From contig NZ_VCIX01000065.1 of the NCBI RefSeq assembly GCF_006345825.1, forward strand, positions 1 through 64,000: DNA of 64,000 nt, read 5' to 3'. The DNA comes from Paenibacillus paridis. GTDB taxonomy: Bacteria; Bacillota; Bacilli; Paenibacillales; Paenibacillaceae. Positions within the stretch are counted from its first letter, which is position 1; the number at the start of each line of letters is the position of its first letter. Under the pieces are notes generated by a model. The model was not told the origin of the DNA, searched no databases, and saw only the letters and a list, made by a program, of their open reading frames with translations. The position numbers and the translations under genes are program-made. Below, in pieces: positions 49,775 to 57,936 of this stretch.

Positions 49775-50581
49775 ATGGGACTGCGATTTACAGTACTGGG
49801 GAGCGGCTCGACCGGCAATGCGACAATTGTGCAAGGAAACGAGAAAATGGTCATTGTCGATGCTGGAATGAGCGCGAAGAAACTGGACGAGCTAATGCGG
49901 GAGCGGGGAGTGTCTGGCCATCAGTTAGATGCCTTGTTCGTAACGCATGAGCATTCCGATCATATTAAGGGTTTGGGCGCTTTCGCCCGTAAATACGATT
50001 TGCCGATCTATGCCAATGAGGCCACATGGGCTGCGATGGAGAGGCATGTCGGCACGATTGCTCCGGAGAAGCGCGTATTCATGGAGTCAGGCGAAGAAGT
50101 CGCATGCGGCTCCATGCTTGTGCAATCGTATCCGATCTCGCATGATGCGGCAGAGCCGGTAGGGTATTCCTTTGTGGAGGATGGCGAGAAGCTGAGCCTG
50201 GCGACAGACCTCGGTTATGTCAGCGAGAAGGTGAAGCGTCAAATTATCGACTCGGACGTATTGGTGCTTGAAGCTAATCATGACACCGAAATGCTGCGGA
50301 TGGGCCGTTACCCTTGGAATACGAAGCGTCGCATTCTAAGCGATGTCGGCCACTTATCGAATGTAGCAGCTGGCGAAGCGCTGCTGGAGCTGATGACCGA
50401 TCGAACGAAACGTGTTTATTTGGCTCATTTGAGCCTTGATCATAACTTAATGGATTTAGCGATGCTAACCGTGAATACAATATTAGAGGATAACGGAATC
50501 TTTTATAAAAAGGATGAACATCCCTTGCGCGCGACTTATCATGATAGGCCTACGCCATGGGATGAAGTGAAGCGGAAATAA
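49775..50581 (+). CDS. walJ: MBL-fold hydrolase WalJ (YycJ)
   Basis: Metallo-beta-lactamase fold with metal ligands in FVTHEHSDHIKGLG, ISHDAAEPVGY and LVLEANHD. YycJ is a nuclease-like enzyme linked to mismatch repair in spore formers and conserved at the end of the wal operon. Length 268. Confidence 0.95.
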   Translation: MGLRFTVLGSGSTGNATIVQGNEKMVIVDAGMSAKKLDELMRERGVSGHQLDALFVTHEHSDHIKGLGAFARKYDLPIYANEATWAAMERHVGTIAPEKRVFMESGEEVACGSMLVQSYPISHDAAEPVGYSFVEDGEKLSLATDLGYVSEKVKRQIIDSDVLVLEANHDTEMLRMGRYPWNTKRRILSDVGHLSNVAAGEALLELMTDRTKRVYLAHLSLDHNLMDLAMLTVNTILEDNGIFYKKDEHPLRATYHDRPTPWDEVKRK

Positions 50582-50771
50582 GCGATTCCAGCTGGGCGTC
50601 CAGCGCATCGGCTTTCACGCTCAACTCTTCTCTCGTCAGGATTCCTTTCTCTATGAACAGCTCTAGCATAGCACTTAACGTAAGAACGGTTCGATAGTGG
50701 TCATCCTTCAGATCCGCAAGCTTTGCAGCAAGCTGAACATGCTCCCATGCGGCAGGCGTTTTGGCTTTCAT
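50550..50771 (-). CDS. Conserved-looking hypothetical protein overlapping the walJ end
   Basis: 73 residues from MKAKTPAAWEHVQLAAKLADLKDDHYR through LELFIEKGILTREELSVKADALDAQL. It is amphipathic and helical with no stop interruptions. GGGAGAG lies upstream of ATG 50771. Its 3' end overlaps walJ by 32 bases on the opposite strand. The EKGILTREEL stretch resembles a segment of nitrile hydratase subunits, but nothing else does. I do not assign a function. Confidence 0.55.
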   Translation of the reverse strand: MKAKTPAAWEHVQLAAKLADLKDDHYRTVLTLSAMLELFIEKGILTREELSVKADALDAQLESLISASLHPMA

Positions 50772-50935
50772 CTCAGCATCTCTCCCTTTGTTGGGACAAC
50801 AGTTGATGATTTTTATGCAAATGAAGTATGTTCGTCGTCCGAATCTATTATTATTGTAGTCATTTCTTCCGAAAACATTCCTAGATTCATAAAAAATAGT
50901 CTTGATGTCTTGAAACATCGAGAGGAGCGATAGTA

Positions 50936-52303
50936 ATGAGCCTATTCGACGACGATTTTTATTCGACTAAAGTATCCAAGCGTGCTGCTCGTGAGAGCCG
51001 TAAGAGAGACTTGGGATTTCCATATAGAAGCGGTACCCGCAAGTGGTCTAACGTCCGTATAGCGTTCGTCTCCTCCATTACGAGCGCGGTTGCTGCAACG
51101 CTGCTGTTCGGTGTTTTTTTTGGCGGCGGTCCAGGGATTGGCAACGGTGGAGGCTCCGTGGCTACAGCGGGCACGATCTCTACGGTTGATCCGCTGGAGC
51201 GGCCCATTCAGGCATCTGCGAAGGTTAGGCCAGCTGTCGTTAGCGTGATCAATCAGCAAATGTTCGCGCCTGGCATTGGCAATGGACAAGCGCTGCCCAA
51301 GGATTCGGAAGTGAAGGGAACTTTGCGCGAAGCGGGCGTTGGTTCCGGCGTTATTATTAGCAAGAAGGATGGCAAGGCCATTATTATTACGAATTACCAT
51401 GTTATCGATCAGGCGGCAGCGGTAAAGGTCGTGCTTATGAATGGCGAAACGCGTGAAGCGCGTGTTGTCGGCAAGGATCAGATTACGGATCTTGCCGTGC
51501 TTGAGATCGATGCGAAGGGAATTGATGTCGTCGCTGAGATTGGCGATTCCTCGGCTCTTCGCCCGGCTGAATATATTATTGCAATCGGCAACCCGCTGGG
51601 ACTTGGAGAATCGGTGACAACGGGCAGCGTAAGCAAAACCAAACAAATCGTGCCCGTATCGCTGAATCAGGATGGCGTTTATGATTGGGAGCAAGAGGTC
51701 ATCCAGATCGATGCCTCGATTAACCAAGGCAACAGTGGCGGACCGCTTATTGATTTGAACGGTCGCGTGGTCGGCATCAACAGCATGAAAATCGCTGATC
51801 TTGGCGTAGAAGGCATAGGCTTCGCGATTCCGATCAACTTAGCGATGCCAATCGTCGACAGCCTGATCAAGCTGGGCCATGTGCCGCGCCCATATTTGGG
51901 TGTCTATACGATGGATCTAGAGCAATATTGGCAGCAGCAGGACTTTGAGGATGCCTTTGGTAAAGCGCTCGAAGGCGAAGATGGCAAGTCAGCCGAGAAA
52001 GACGCCGAGACGGGTGAGAAGGCTGTTCCGGAAAGCGGAGGCGCGCCGCTGAAGCTTCCGGATGATATTTATTCAGGCGTCATCGTGCTGGAGGCGGTGG
52101 GTCCTGCGAAGGATGCAGGCCTTTTGTTCAACGATGTAATCGTCAAGCTCGATAACCAAGCAATCGGCAGCACGATGGAGCTGCGCAAATATTTGTACAC
52201 GCAGAAAAAGATCGGCGATGATATTGAAATCAGCTACTATCGCGACGGACAGCTGAAATCGACTCATTTTAAGCTGGGTCAAAAGGAAGATGAAGAGGAA
52301 TAG
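50936..52303 (+). CDS. htrA: HtrA/DegP-like serine protease
   Basis: A short cytoplasmic N-terminus and one membrane segment (~41-62) anchor it. A trypsin-like domain follows with catalytic His155 (ITNYHVID), Asp185 (ITDLAVLEID) and Ser267 (GNSGGPLID), then a C-terminal PDZ domain (GVIVLEAVGPAKDAGLLFNDVIVKLDNQ). A Lys/Glu-rich insert lies between protease and PDZ. It performs envelope protein quality control. Length 455. AGAGGAG precedes the ATG; it sits downstream of the wal operon as in B. subtilis (yyxA/htrC). Confidence 0.94.
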   Translation: MSLFDDDFYSTKVSKRAARESRKRDLGFPYRSGTRKWSNVRIAFVSSITSAVAATLLFGVFFGGGPGIGNGGGSVATAGTISTVDPLERPIQASAKVRPAVVSVINQQMFAPGIGNGQALPKDSEVKGTLREAGVGSGVIISKKDGKAIIITNYHVIDQAAAVKVVLMNGETREARVVGKDQITDLAVLEIDAKGIDVVAEIGDSSALRPAEYIIAIGNPLGLGESVTTGSVSKTKQIVPVSLNQDGVYDWEQEVIQIDASINQGNSGGPLIDLNGRVVGINSMKIADLGVEGIGFAIPINLAMPIVDSLIKLGHVPRPYLGVYTMDLEQYWQQQDFEDAFGKALEGEDGKSAEKDAETGEKAVPESGGAPLKLPDDIYSGVIVLEAVGPAKDAGLLFNDVIVKLDNQAIGSTMELRKYLYTQKKIGDDIEISYYRDGQLKSTHFKLGQKEDEEE

Positions 52304-52339
52304 GCTTTGTGCGTTTGGGATGAAAGAAAATGAACTGTT

Positions 52340-52383
52340 TCGGAGCTTGTGACGGGAGACCGTTGCAGGCTCCGATTTTTTTT
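52340..52383 (+). terminator. Terminator after htrA
   Basis: TCGGAGC (52340-52346)/GCTCCGA (52369-52375) with an inner GACGG-GAGA-CCGTT hairpin, followed by eight Ts. Confidence 0.85.
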
Positions 52384-52724
52384 GCGAATGGATGGAATGG
52401 ATGTTGATAATTGAGGTAGGCGTAGGGGAGCTAAGCGAAGGTGCAGAATTTGTCGTCTTCACAGGGAGTGGCGTTTTCTGATATGCTGTGTGTAGATAAC
52501 AAGAGTATTTGCGGGAAAAAGAGTTATGAATATTAGAAATTCGAAAATGTGTGAAAGATGGAAAGATAAAGAGTGGTTAGTGTAGAAAAGTGGGTAATGG
52601 GCAGTGCATAAAGTTATGAAAAAGGATTAAATCATAAAGTTAGTAAACTTATGAAAATGATTAAAGAAAAGCAAGATTAGAAAGAAATGGACAACCATCA
52701 ACTAGGAATAGGAACGTGCAGATT
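52384..52724. other. Gap between htrA and the CxxH gene
   Basis: Purine- and A-rich. I see no ORF above 12 codons with a ribosome binding site, no repeat and no clear promoter. Confidence 0.5.
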
Positions 52725-52892
52725 ATGTATTGTGTATGTAAAGAGCATATGGAAACAGCTTTGGACCGATTTGTAGACGAATATGAGGATGCGCCAGACG
52801 TAGTGGACCTGAAAGAAACGCAATTTGCGGATTGGGACCCGCCGCGCAAATGCGACTTTTGTGATGAGCCAGCTACTTTTTTGGTGGTTTAG
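52725..52892 (+). CDS. CxxH/CxxC small protein (BA_5709-like)
   Basis: 55 residues starting MYCVCKEHMETALDRFVDEYEDAP and ending KCDFCDEPATFLVV. Cysteines and histidine in CVCKEH and CDFC suggest a zinc-binding knuckle. This tiny protein family is found next to rlmH in Bacillales. The ribosome binding site is weak. Function unknown. Confidence 0.8.
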   Translation: MYCVCKEHMETALDRFVDEYEDAPDVVDLKETQFADWDPPRKCDFCDEPATFLVV

Positions 52893-52994
52893 AGAGAAAA
52901 GTGTAAGATCAGGGTGTCAATCGATGTAGATTGACATTAGGATAAGGTGGCGTACGGATCGTGTGATCCGAGACGATAAAAGGACGTGTACGTT

Positions 52995-53474
52995 TTGCAT
53001 ATACAGATAGCTGCCGTTGGCAAGCTGAAGGAAAAGTACTTAGTGCTTGGCATAGCGGAATATGCCAAGCGGCTCGGGCCTTACGTGAAGCTCACGCTCA
53101 CGGAAGTGCCCGATGAGAAGGCGCCGGAGACGATGAGTCTGGCGGAGGAAGCGATTGTGCGCGAGCGAGAGGGCGAGAGGCTTCTAGCGCAGCTGAAGCC
53201 TGAGGCGCATGTTGTCGCGCTCGCGCTGGAAGGCGAGCTCTGGTCCAGCGAGGATCTCGCGGGCCAGCTCGATAAATTAGCCACGTATGGGCGCAGCCAC
53301 GTGGCTTTTGTTATTGGCGGGAGCAATGGTCTTGCTCCCGCGGTGCTTAAGCGCGCCCAGCAAAAGCTGAGCTTTGGGCGCATGACCTTGCCGCACCAGC
53401 TGATGCGACTGGTGCTGGTGGAGCAGATTTATCGGGCTGTGAAGATAAATCGGGGGGAACCGTATCATAAGTAG
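52995..53474 (+). CDS. rlmH: 23S rRNA (pseudouridine1915-N3)-methyltransferase RlmH
   Basis: SPOUT methyltransferase: [14 protein letters not shown] at the N-terminus, [14 protein letters not shown] (SAM-binding knot) and [17 protein letters not shown], ending NRGEPYHK. I chose TTG 52995, nine bases after AAAAGGA, giving exactly 159 residues as in B. subtilis and S. aureus; the upstream GTG is one base from that site. The 3' end is the SCC attachment sequence in staphylococci, and DNA downstream abruptly becomes AT-rich. Confidence 0.97.
   Translation: MHIQIAAVGKLKEKYLVLGIAEYAKRLGPYVKLTLTEVPDEKAPETMSLAEEAIVREREGERLLAQLKPEAHVVALALEGELWSSEDLAGQLDKLATYGRSHVAFVIGGSNGLAPAVLKRAQQKLSFGRMTLPHQLMRLVLVEQIYRAVKINRGEPYHK
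53457..53473 (+). repeat. rlmH 3'-end att-like sequence, copy 1
   Basis: GAACCGTATCATAAGTA, containing the TATCATAA core of the staphylococcal SCC attB. Degenerate direct copies occur at 56067-56083 (14/17) and 62642-62658 (15/17). Confidence 0.65.
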
Positions 53475-53790
53475 GGCAATTTTTGGGTGAATCTTACATA
53501 GAACCTCAAACTACTGTTATAATGAATGTACAATAGTTTTATATAATATTATAGTTGAATACATTTTGAGAAGATTAATTCTGAAATTAGCTGAGAGAAA
53601 GTTGTGAAATAATCAGGACTTAATTCCTGACCGCAATCCAACAATACCCACAGCCTTTGACTGAAAGAACCATTGCTTTATAATTTTATTTATATTTATA
53701 TCGAAGTTAAATCGACTTTATTGAAAGCACAAACATAGTTTGCATTGTAGGTATGTTTACTTCACAGATTAGTTTGGGGTGATTGTTAAA
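53475..53790 (+). other. AT-rich upstream region of the triad, with promoter
   Basis: An extended -10 TGTTATAAT (TATAAT 53518-53523) with TTACAT 18 bases upstream is a plausible promoter. It would give a leader of some 260 bases. An imperfect dyad TCAGGA-N6-TCCTGA (53613-53630) may be an operator. Composition drops sharply in GC from the rlmH coding region. Confidence 0.5.
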
Positions 53791-54927
53791 GTGAAAAATG
53801 ACCAGTTTTTATTACAGAAAAACGGAAAAAAACAGATTAAAAAGTTTAAGATATATAATAAATTAATAGTATATAAATTAAATAAATCAATTTTCGATGA
53901 AGCTGTAATTAAAGATATTATTGGTTTTGTAAATGCAGTCGAAGAAAAGTATCACAATATAAAATTGCCCATTCATTTTGATTTGGGTCTAATAGAAATT
54001 AGGGATAAATTAACATATATAATGTTTGAGTGTGTTTGCAATTATTTGATTGAAACATGTAAAAGAAAAGTTATTGTTACGGTTAACGCAAAAGAACACA
54101 TTAACACAGAGGGAATAACGTCATCACCCTTGCTATTATTAGGAACGAACCAAAAAGATAGGTTTTCTAAATTTATACAGAAGTTTAAAAAAGAGATTTA
54201 TAAATCACACTATAGAAGAGTTATAGGTACTGAAGAAAATAATGATCCATATCTATTATCTAGGATTATGTCTGATATAGATAGTTTTCTAAAAATGTTC
54301 TATGTTACTAAACAGCATAGAGATGCAATTACAGAAGTAATTATAGAATTAGCCGGAAATGCATTAGAACATACTGATGCGGATTGCCTTATCGATTTAG
54401 ATGTCACAGAACCTTATGAAAAAAAAGAAACAACAGGTACTTTTTACGGTATAAACATTACAATAATAAATTTCTCACCTAAGTTATTGGGGTATTCAAT
54501 AGCTGAAAAAATAAAACAAAAAGGAATACTGAATGACAGGCATTTAAAATTGTTAGATGCGTATACTATGCATAAAGAAAATTTTAGTTCACAATATGGT
54601 GAAGAGGATTTTTATAATATTGCTTCATTTCAACATAAAATTTCAGGTAGGCTGGCGAATGAAAGCACGGGGGGGACAGGTTTAACTAAATTAATAAGCA
54701 GGCTTGAAGGTTATTCAGATGCTTATCACTGTTATGTAATAACCGGTAATAGGGCTGTTTTTTTTGTGCGTGATTATTTGTCATATAATAAAGATGGATG
54801 GATTGGGTTTAACAAAGGTAAGGATTTTTTAACTCAAATTCCTGAGACGGAATTATTAAGTAGTAGCACTATTAACATACCAGGTACAGCATATAATTTG
54901 AATTTTGTTATGAAGAAAGAGGAGTGA
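53791..54927 (+). CDS. GHKL (histidine kinase-like) ATPase with N-terminal STAS-like region
   Basis: Residues ~20-120 form an alpha/beta region that looks STAS-like (IHFDLGLIEIRDKLTYIMFE). The ATPase domain shows an N box TEVIIELAGNALEHTDAD near residue 185-200 and a G box STGGTGLTKLISRLEGY near 292. The usual DxGxG (G1) is replaced by INFSPKLLGYS. There is no phospho-acceptor His domain, so it is more like an anti-sigma/serine-kinase or switch ATPase than a sensor kinase. I chose GTG 53791 (nine bases after GGGGTGA) over GTG 53779. 378 residues, very AT-rich codon use. First of three tightly packed genes (7-base and 21-base gaps). Confidence 0.7.
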   Translation: MKNDQFLLQKNGKKQIKKFKIYNKLIVYKLNKSIFDEAVIKDIIGFVNAVEEKYHNIKLPIHFDLGLIEIRDKLTYIMFECVCNYLIETCKRKVIVTVNAKEHINTEGITSSPLLLLGTNQKDRFSKFIQKFKKEIYKSHYRRVIGTEENNDPYLLSRIMSDIDSFLKMFYVTKQHRDAITEVIIELAGNALEHTDADCLIDLDVTEPYEKKETTGTFYGINITIINFSPKLLGYSIAEKIKQKGILNDRHLKLLDAYTMHKENFSSQYGEEDFYNIASFQHKISGRLANESTGGTGLTKLISRLEGYSDAYHCYVITGNRAVFFVRDYLSYNKDGWIGFNKGKDFLTQIPETELLSSSTINIPGTAYNLNFVMKKEE

Positions 54928-54934
54928 TACACTA

Positions 54935-55219
54935 ATGCATAATAATTTTGAATTAATATTTGATAAAATGGTAACTAAGCTGGCTGGTAACCCGTTAGGT
55001 AAACAAGTGTTTAAAGAGCAACTCTTAGGGAAGGTTAATTACGAAAATAATTTTACAATAATAATCCCTGAAAGAATTGATACAATAGCCTCCTCTTTTA
55101 TACAAGGTTTTTTTGAGGATATTGTAAAGAATATTGGAATTAGTGGGATTGAAGATAAAGTTTCAATTATCTCTTCGATCCCTGATATAAAAAACTTAAT
55201 AATAAGAAATTTACTGTAG
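54935..55219 (+). CDS. STAS-like (DUF4325-type) protein
   Basis: 94 residues. NNFTIIIPERIDTIASSFIQGFFEDIVKNIG followed by VSIISSIPDIKNLI has the alternating strand-helix pattern and the ...SSF..GF... motif of DUF4325 STAS-like domains. Such proteins accompany GHKL ATPases, suggesting a partner-switch pair analogous to SpoIIAA/SpoIIAB. Seven bases after the ATPase gene. Confidence 0.6.
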   Translation: MHNNFELIFDKMVTKLAGNPLGKQVFKEQLLGKVNYENNFTIIIPERIDTIASSFIQGFFEDIVKNIGISGIEDKVSIISSIPDIKNLIIRNLL

Positions 55220-55240
55220 AGTTCACTGGGGGAAATTAGA

Positions 55241-55687
55241 TTGGATATGGCGGCATTAATTGTATCTATAACTGCAGCAGTCATAGCACTAGCAGTAGCA
55301 TATATTCAACAAAAGACAGATCATAAACTAAACCAGACCAATTTGGAATCTGTGTATTTCAATGAAATTTATAAGGAGTATTTAATAAAACGTTTACCAA
55401 ATGCAAGGAAATACATACATATTGATTCGAATGGAAGACTTACAGATATAGATAAAATAAGAGATGAGTTAAATAGTATCAGGCAAGATTCTCTGTATTA
55501 TTTCTACAACGATGGTAATTTCTATAATAAATTAAAATTAAAGTGTCAATCAATGGAGGATTACTTGATAAGAAGTTCGATTAATCCTTTAGTTGGTGAA
55601 GACCAGACAGAATTCTTTAATAAACTACAAAACGAATTGAAAGAATTATATAGAATTATAAATGATAAATTTATAGGAAAAAACTAG
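55241..55687 (+). CDS. Small membrane-anchored protein of the triad
   Basis: 148 residues. An N-terminal membrane helix (AALIVSITAAVIALAVAYI, residues 4-22) is followed by a charged, mostly helical cytoplasmic domain (NLESVYFNEIYKEYLIKRLPNARKYI onward). I do not recognise a family. TTG start with GGGGG nine bases upstream. Its position as the last gene of the set and its membrane anchor would suit an output or effector role, but that is inference. Confidence 0.6.
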   Translation: MDMAALIVSITAAVIALAVAYIQQKTDHKLNQTNLESVYFNEIYKEYLIKRLPNARKYIHIDSNGRLTDIDKIRDELNSIRQDSLYYFYNDGNFYNKLKLKCQSMEDYLIRSSINPLVGEDQTEFFNKLQNELKELYRIINDKFIGKN

Positions 55688-55948
55688 AAATTATTTAATA
55701 ACCTTATAATACTTTTTAAATCTTTGTCTCAAAAGTAATGTGTTGAATTGTGGTTTGCACTTGTGAATTTTGATTGAATAGTCAGCGGAAATTGAAGTAA
55801 ACGAGCCCTTCAGTATCACAAAAATAATGCTTTTTTAAAGAGTAGTAATGTTTACCATTTAACTAATATTGCTAGAAGAATTCCTTCTTGTTTGAACTGA
55901 GTAAAATATAATAAAATAAATTGAATTAAGAGCTACAGCAGGATTGAA

Positions 55949-55995
55949 CTGCACCCCAATTGTTAGACATATTTAACAATTGGGGTGCAGTTTTT
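55949..55995 (+). terminator. 17-bp perfect inverted repeat with T-run
   Basis: CTGCACCCCAATTGTTA (55949-55965), eight-base loop, exact complement (55974-55990), then TTTTT. It can act as a terminator of the triad. The arms, together with flanking TGAA, also resemble abutting terminal repeats of an insertion sequence or MITE; that resemblance is from memory and unverified. Confidence 0.65.
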
Positions 55996-56066
55996 CATTG
56001 GAAAGGGCAGGTGTTGAAAGACAGCCAATCGGATGCCTTTAAATTTCGCTCTAAAGATGTTACGGA

Positions 56067-56083
56067 GAACCATACCACAAGTA
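56067..56083 (+). repeat. rlmH 3'-end att-like sequence, copy 2
   Basis: GAACCATACCACAAGTA, 14/17 identical to copy 1, preceded by GGA and followed by G. In frame it reads GEPYHK-stop, the last residues of RlmH, with every difference synonymous. Similarity continues after the stop (GGxCAAxTT). Upstream of GGA the likeness to rlmH ends. Confidence 0.6.
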
Positions 56084-56182
56084 GGACAAATTATTTTGAA
56101 CAAAATTCTTGCTTGATACTGAATAGCGCAATTGGGTTAGGGTGAAACTTAACATAAATCATATTCGAACAGATCAAAAAGC

Positions 56183-56212
56183 CGATTCTTCCTTCTGGGA
56201 GAATCGATTTTT
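56183..56212 (+). terminator. Terminator-like hairpin
   Basis: CGATTCTTCC (56183-56192) and GGGAGAATCG (56197-56206, one G-U) with TTCT loop and TTTTT after. It precedes the regulator gene. Confidence 0.65.
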
Positions 56213-56289
56213 CGTTAGAGGGGCTTGTTGGAATTATGGGAATTGGTTTATCCTCTAACATTCAAATTAAATTGAAATCGGGTGGGAAA

Positions 56290-57726
56290 ATGGACAAGGG
56301 TTATAAATTAGCTAGCCAACTACTAACACTGCTTGATACGGAACCAAGATGGTTTACGTTCGCTGAGGTTGAGAAAAGTCTGGGAGTCTCAGATAAAACC
56401 ATACGGAAGATGGTTGAAGAGATAAGCAAGCAACTGCCACCTGATATCACCATAGAGGTGTCTAGAGGAAAGGGAGCATTTCTTCGACGTGATGGAAGAG
56501 GCAAAACGATCAGCGAAGTGGTTTCCTCTATGTTAAGACAAACCACCTTTTATCGGCTGATGAATTTGCTGTTTACCACTGACGGACGCTTCTCAGTGGA
56601 GGAGCTTGCTGGGGAAATGTTTATGAGCGTCTCGTCTTTGAAGAAGCTGATTGTCCAGTTAAACAATAATGATCTGAAACCGTATAAGCTGCACATTACT
56701 TATTCCATCCCTAAGATCAAAGGGAATGAATTGAATATCCGATATTTTTATTGGAAGTTATATTGCGATGCCTATGACTTTACAGGATGGCCTTTCGCGA
56801 ATATTAACTTTGCTTATATTAATCAGTTAATTACAAATATAGAGAACGAGAAAAATATTGTTTATTTTATCAATTCCAAAAGGAAATTGTCCTTTTTGCT
56901 GGCGATTGTAGTGGATCGAGTTACGAGAGGGAGATGTGTAGAAGTCGATGAGATTAGATATGCTTGGGAAAAAGGGATGTTTTATTTGCCCGTGAGAGCC
57001 CTTGCGAAAAGTCTGGAAGATGAGCTCTCTATAGAGTTCCCCAAAAGTGAAATATTTTTTATGCAATCACGAGTAAGTCTCAGCCAATATCATTATTACG
57101 AAGGATCAGAAATGACACCGCTGAAAGAGGTCGAAGTATACAAGGATAAAGAGGATTATCCAATGGGTAATCTGCTTTTTACAATACTGGCAAAGGTATA
57201 TCCGAATATGGATATGGAAGAGCGATTTATATTGGAGGTCTATGACTTCATGGATAAGCTTCTAATGGATAATGCCATTCCGGAATGGATGATGATTTCA
57301 AAAAGCAATTTATCGACATATGTTCAAATGGAGTGCCAACAGATCTATCAAGAATTGCAAGACTGCATGAAAACGTGGAATGAAGCTTACCCTCTTGCTT
57401 TATATAATGAGTTCCATTTAACAAAACTAACCTTAATTGTTCGTTCAAGCTTACGTTATAAAAGGAAAAAGGCCTTCTTAGTCATCGGTGAAGAATTTTC
57501 GATTCGCCACTACATAGCTGATTTGATTAAAAAGGAAATCGGGGATCAGTTGATCGTTAATACTTCCATTATGAAAGGGCTAACTGACGAAATGGTGCAG
57601 CAGCATCATATCGATTTTGTCATTAGTAATTTCCCGGTTGCATTAAAGACAGTGCCTGTGGTTACGATCTCTACGATTCCATCTAAACGAGACCTAGACA
57701 ATATCCGTAAAGAATTACTTTTATAA
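56290..57726 (+). CDS. Mga/PRD-type transcription regulator
   Basis: N-terminal winged helix-turn-helix (FTFAEVEKSLGVSDKTIRKMVEEI, residues ~20-45), a second HTH (FSVEELAGEMFMSVSSLKKLIVQL, ~100-125), PRD-like helical region (~150-370) and a C-terminal EIIB-like domain (KKAFLVIGEEFSIRHYIADLI...). This is the architecture of Mga/AtxA-type regulators. I chose ATG 56290 (GGGTGGG upstream), giving 478 residues; an ATG 18 codons earlier is possible. It precedes the nucleoside cluster on the same strand and is the obvious candidate regulator. Confidence 0.75.
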   Translation: MDKGYKLASQLLTLLDTEPRWFTFAEVEKSLGVSDKTIRKMVEEISKQLPPDITIEVSRGKGAFLRRDGRGKTISEVVSSMLRQTTFYRLMNLLFTTDGRFSVEELAGEMFMSVSSLKKLIVQLNNNDLKPYKLHITYSIPKIKGNELNIRYFYWKLYCDAYDFTGWPFANINFAYINQLITNIENEKNIVYFINSKRKLSFLLAIVVDRVTRGRCVEVDEIRYAWEKGMFYLPVRALAKSLEDELSIEFPKSEIFFMQSRVSLSQYHYYEGSEMTPLKEVEVYKDKEDYPMGNLLFTILAKVYPNMDMEERFILEVYDFMDKLLMDNAIPEWMMISKSNLSTYVQMECQQIYQELQDCMKTWNEAYPLALYNEFHLTKLTLIVRSSLRYKRKKAFLVIGEEFSIRHYIADLIKKEIGDQLIVNTSIMKGLTDEMVQQHHIDFVISNFPVALKTVPVVTISTIPSKRDLDNIRKELLL

Positions 57727-57826
57727 TTTGATCAATTATTTCCCGTACCCAACGTAACATTTTGGTCTAGTTTGTCATAATAAAAAACCTTATGCTCAGT
57801 GTATCCTCTAAACGACTAAAGCTGAT

Positions 57827-57840
57827 TTTCCTTAAGGAAA
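57827..57840 (+). promoter_or_regulatory. 14-bp palindrome upstream of deoD (possible operator)
   Basis: TTTCCTTAAGGAAA, a perfect palindrome 96 bases before deoD in the 210-base gap after the regulator. Candidate binding site for that or another regulator. Confidence 0.4.
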
Positions 57841-57899
57841 TTCGTTTGGAGAATGCTAAAGCTTCTATACCCGTCGGTTAATGGAAGCGATTTCGGAAG

Positions 57900-57920
57900 A
57901 TCTGAATGCAAAATTCAGAT
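57900..57920 (+). promoter_or_regulatory. Leader hairpin before deoD
   Basis: ATCTGAAT (57900-57907), GCAAA loop, ATTCAGAT (57913-57920), three bases ahead of the deoD ribosome binding site TTGGAGGA. Confidence 0.45.
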
Positions 57921-57936
57921 GATTGGAGGAAACCAT

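Larger units (their letters stand above)
55688..56289. other. Gap between the triad and the Mga-type regulator
   Basis: 600 bases. 55688-55940 is AT-rich without features I can name. A 17-bp palindrome, the second rlmH-end copy and a terminator-like hairpin are listed separately. No convincing gene; the 61-codon frame at 55960-56145 runs across the palindrome and the att copy and is not credible. Confidence 0.5.

Noticed and set aside
50942..51727. 261-codon frame antisense to htrA
   Set aside because: Lies wholly within htrA with conserved catalytic residues on the other strand; no start site.
55960..56145. 61-codon frame between the triad and the regulator
   Set aside because: Starts inside the loop of the 17-bp palindrome and reads through the att-like copy in another frame; not a credible gene.
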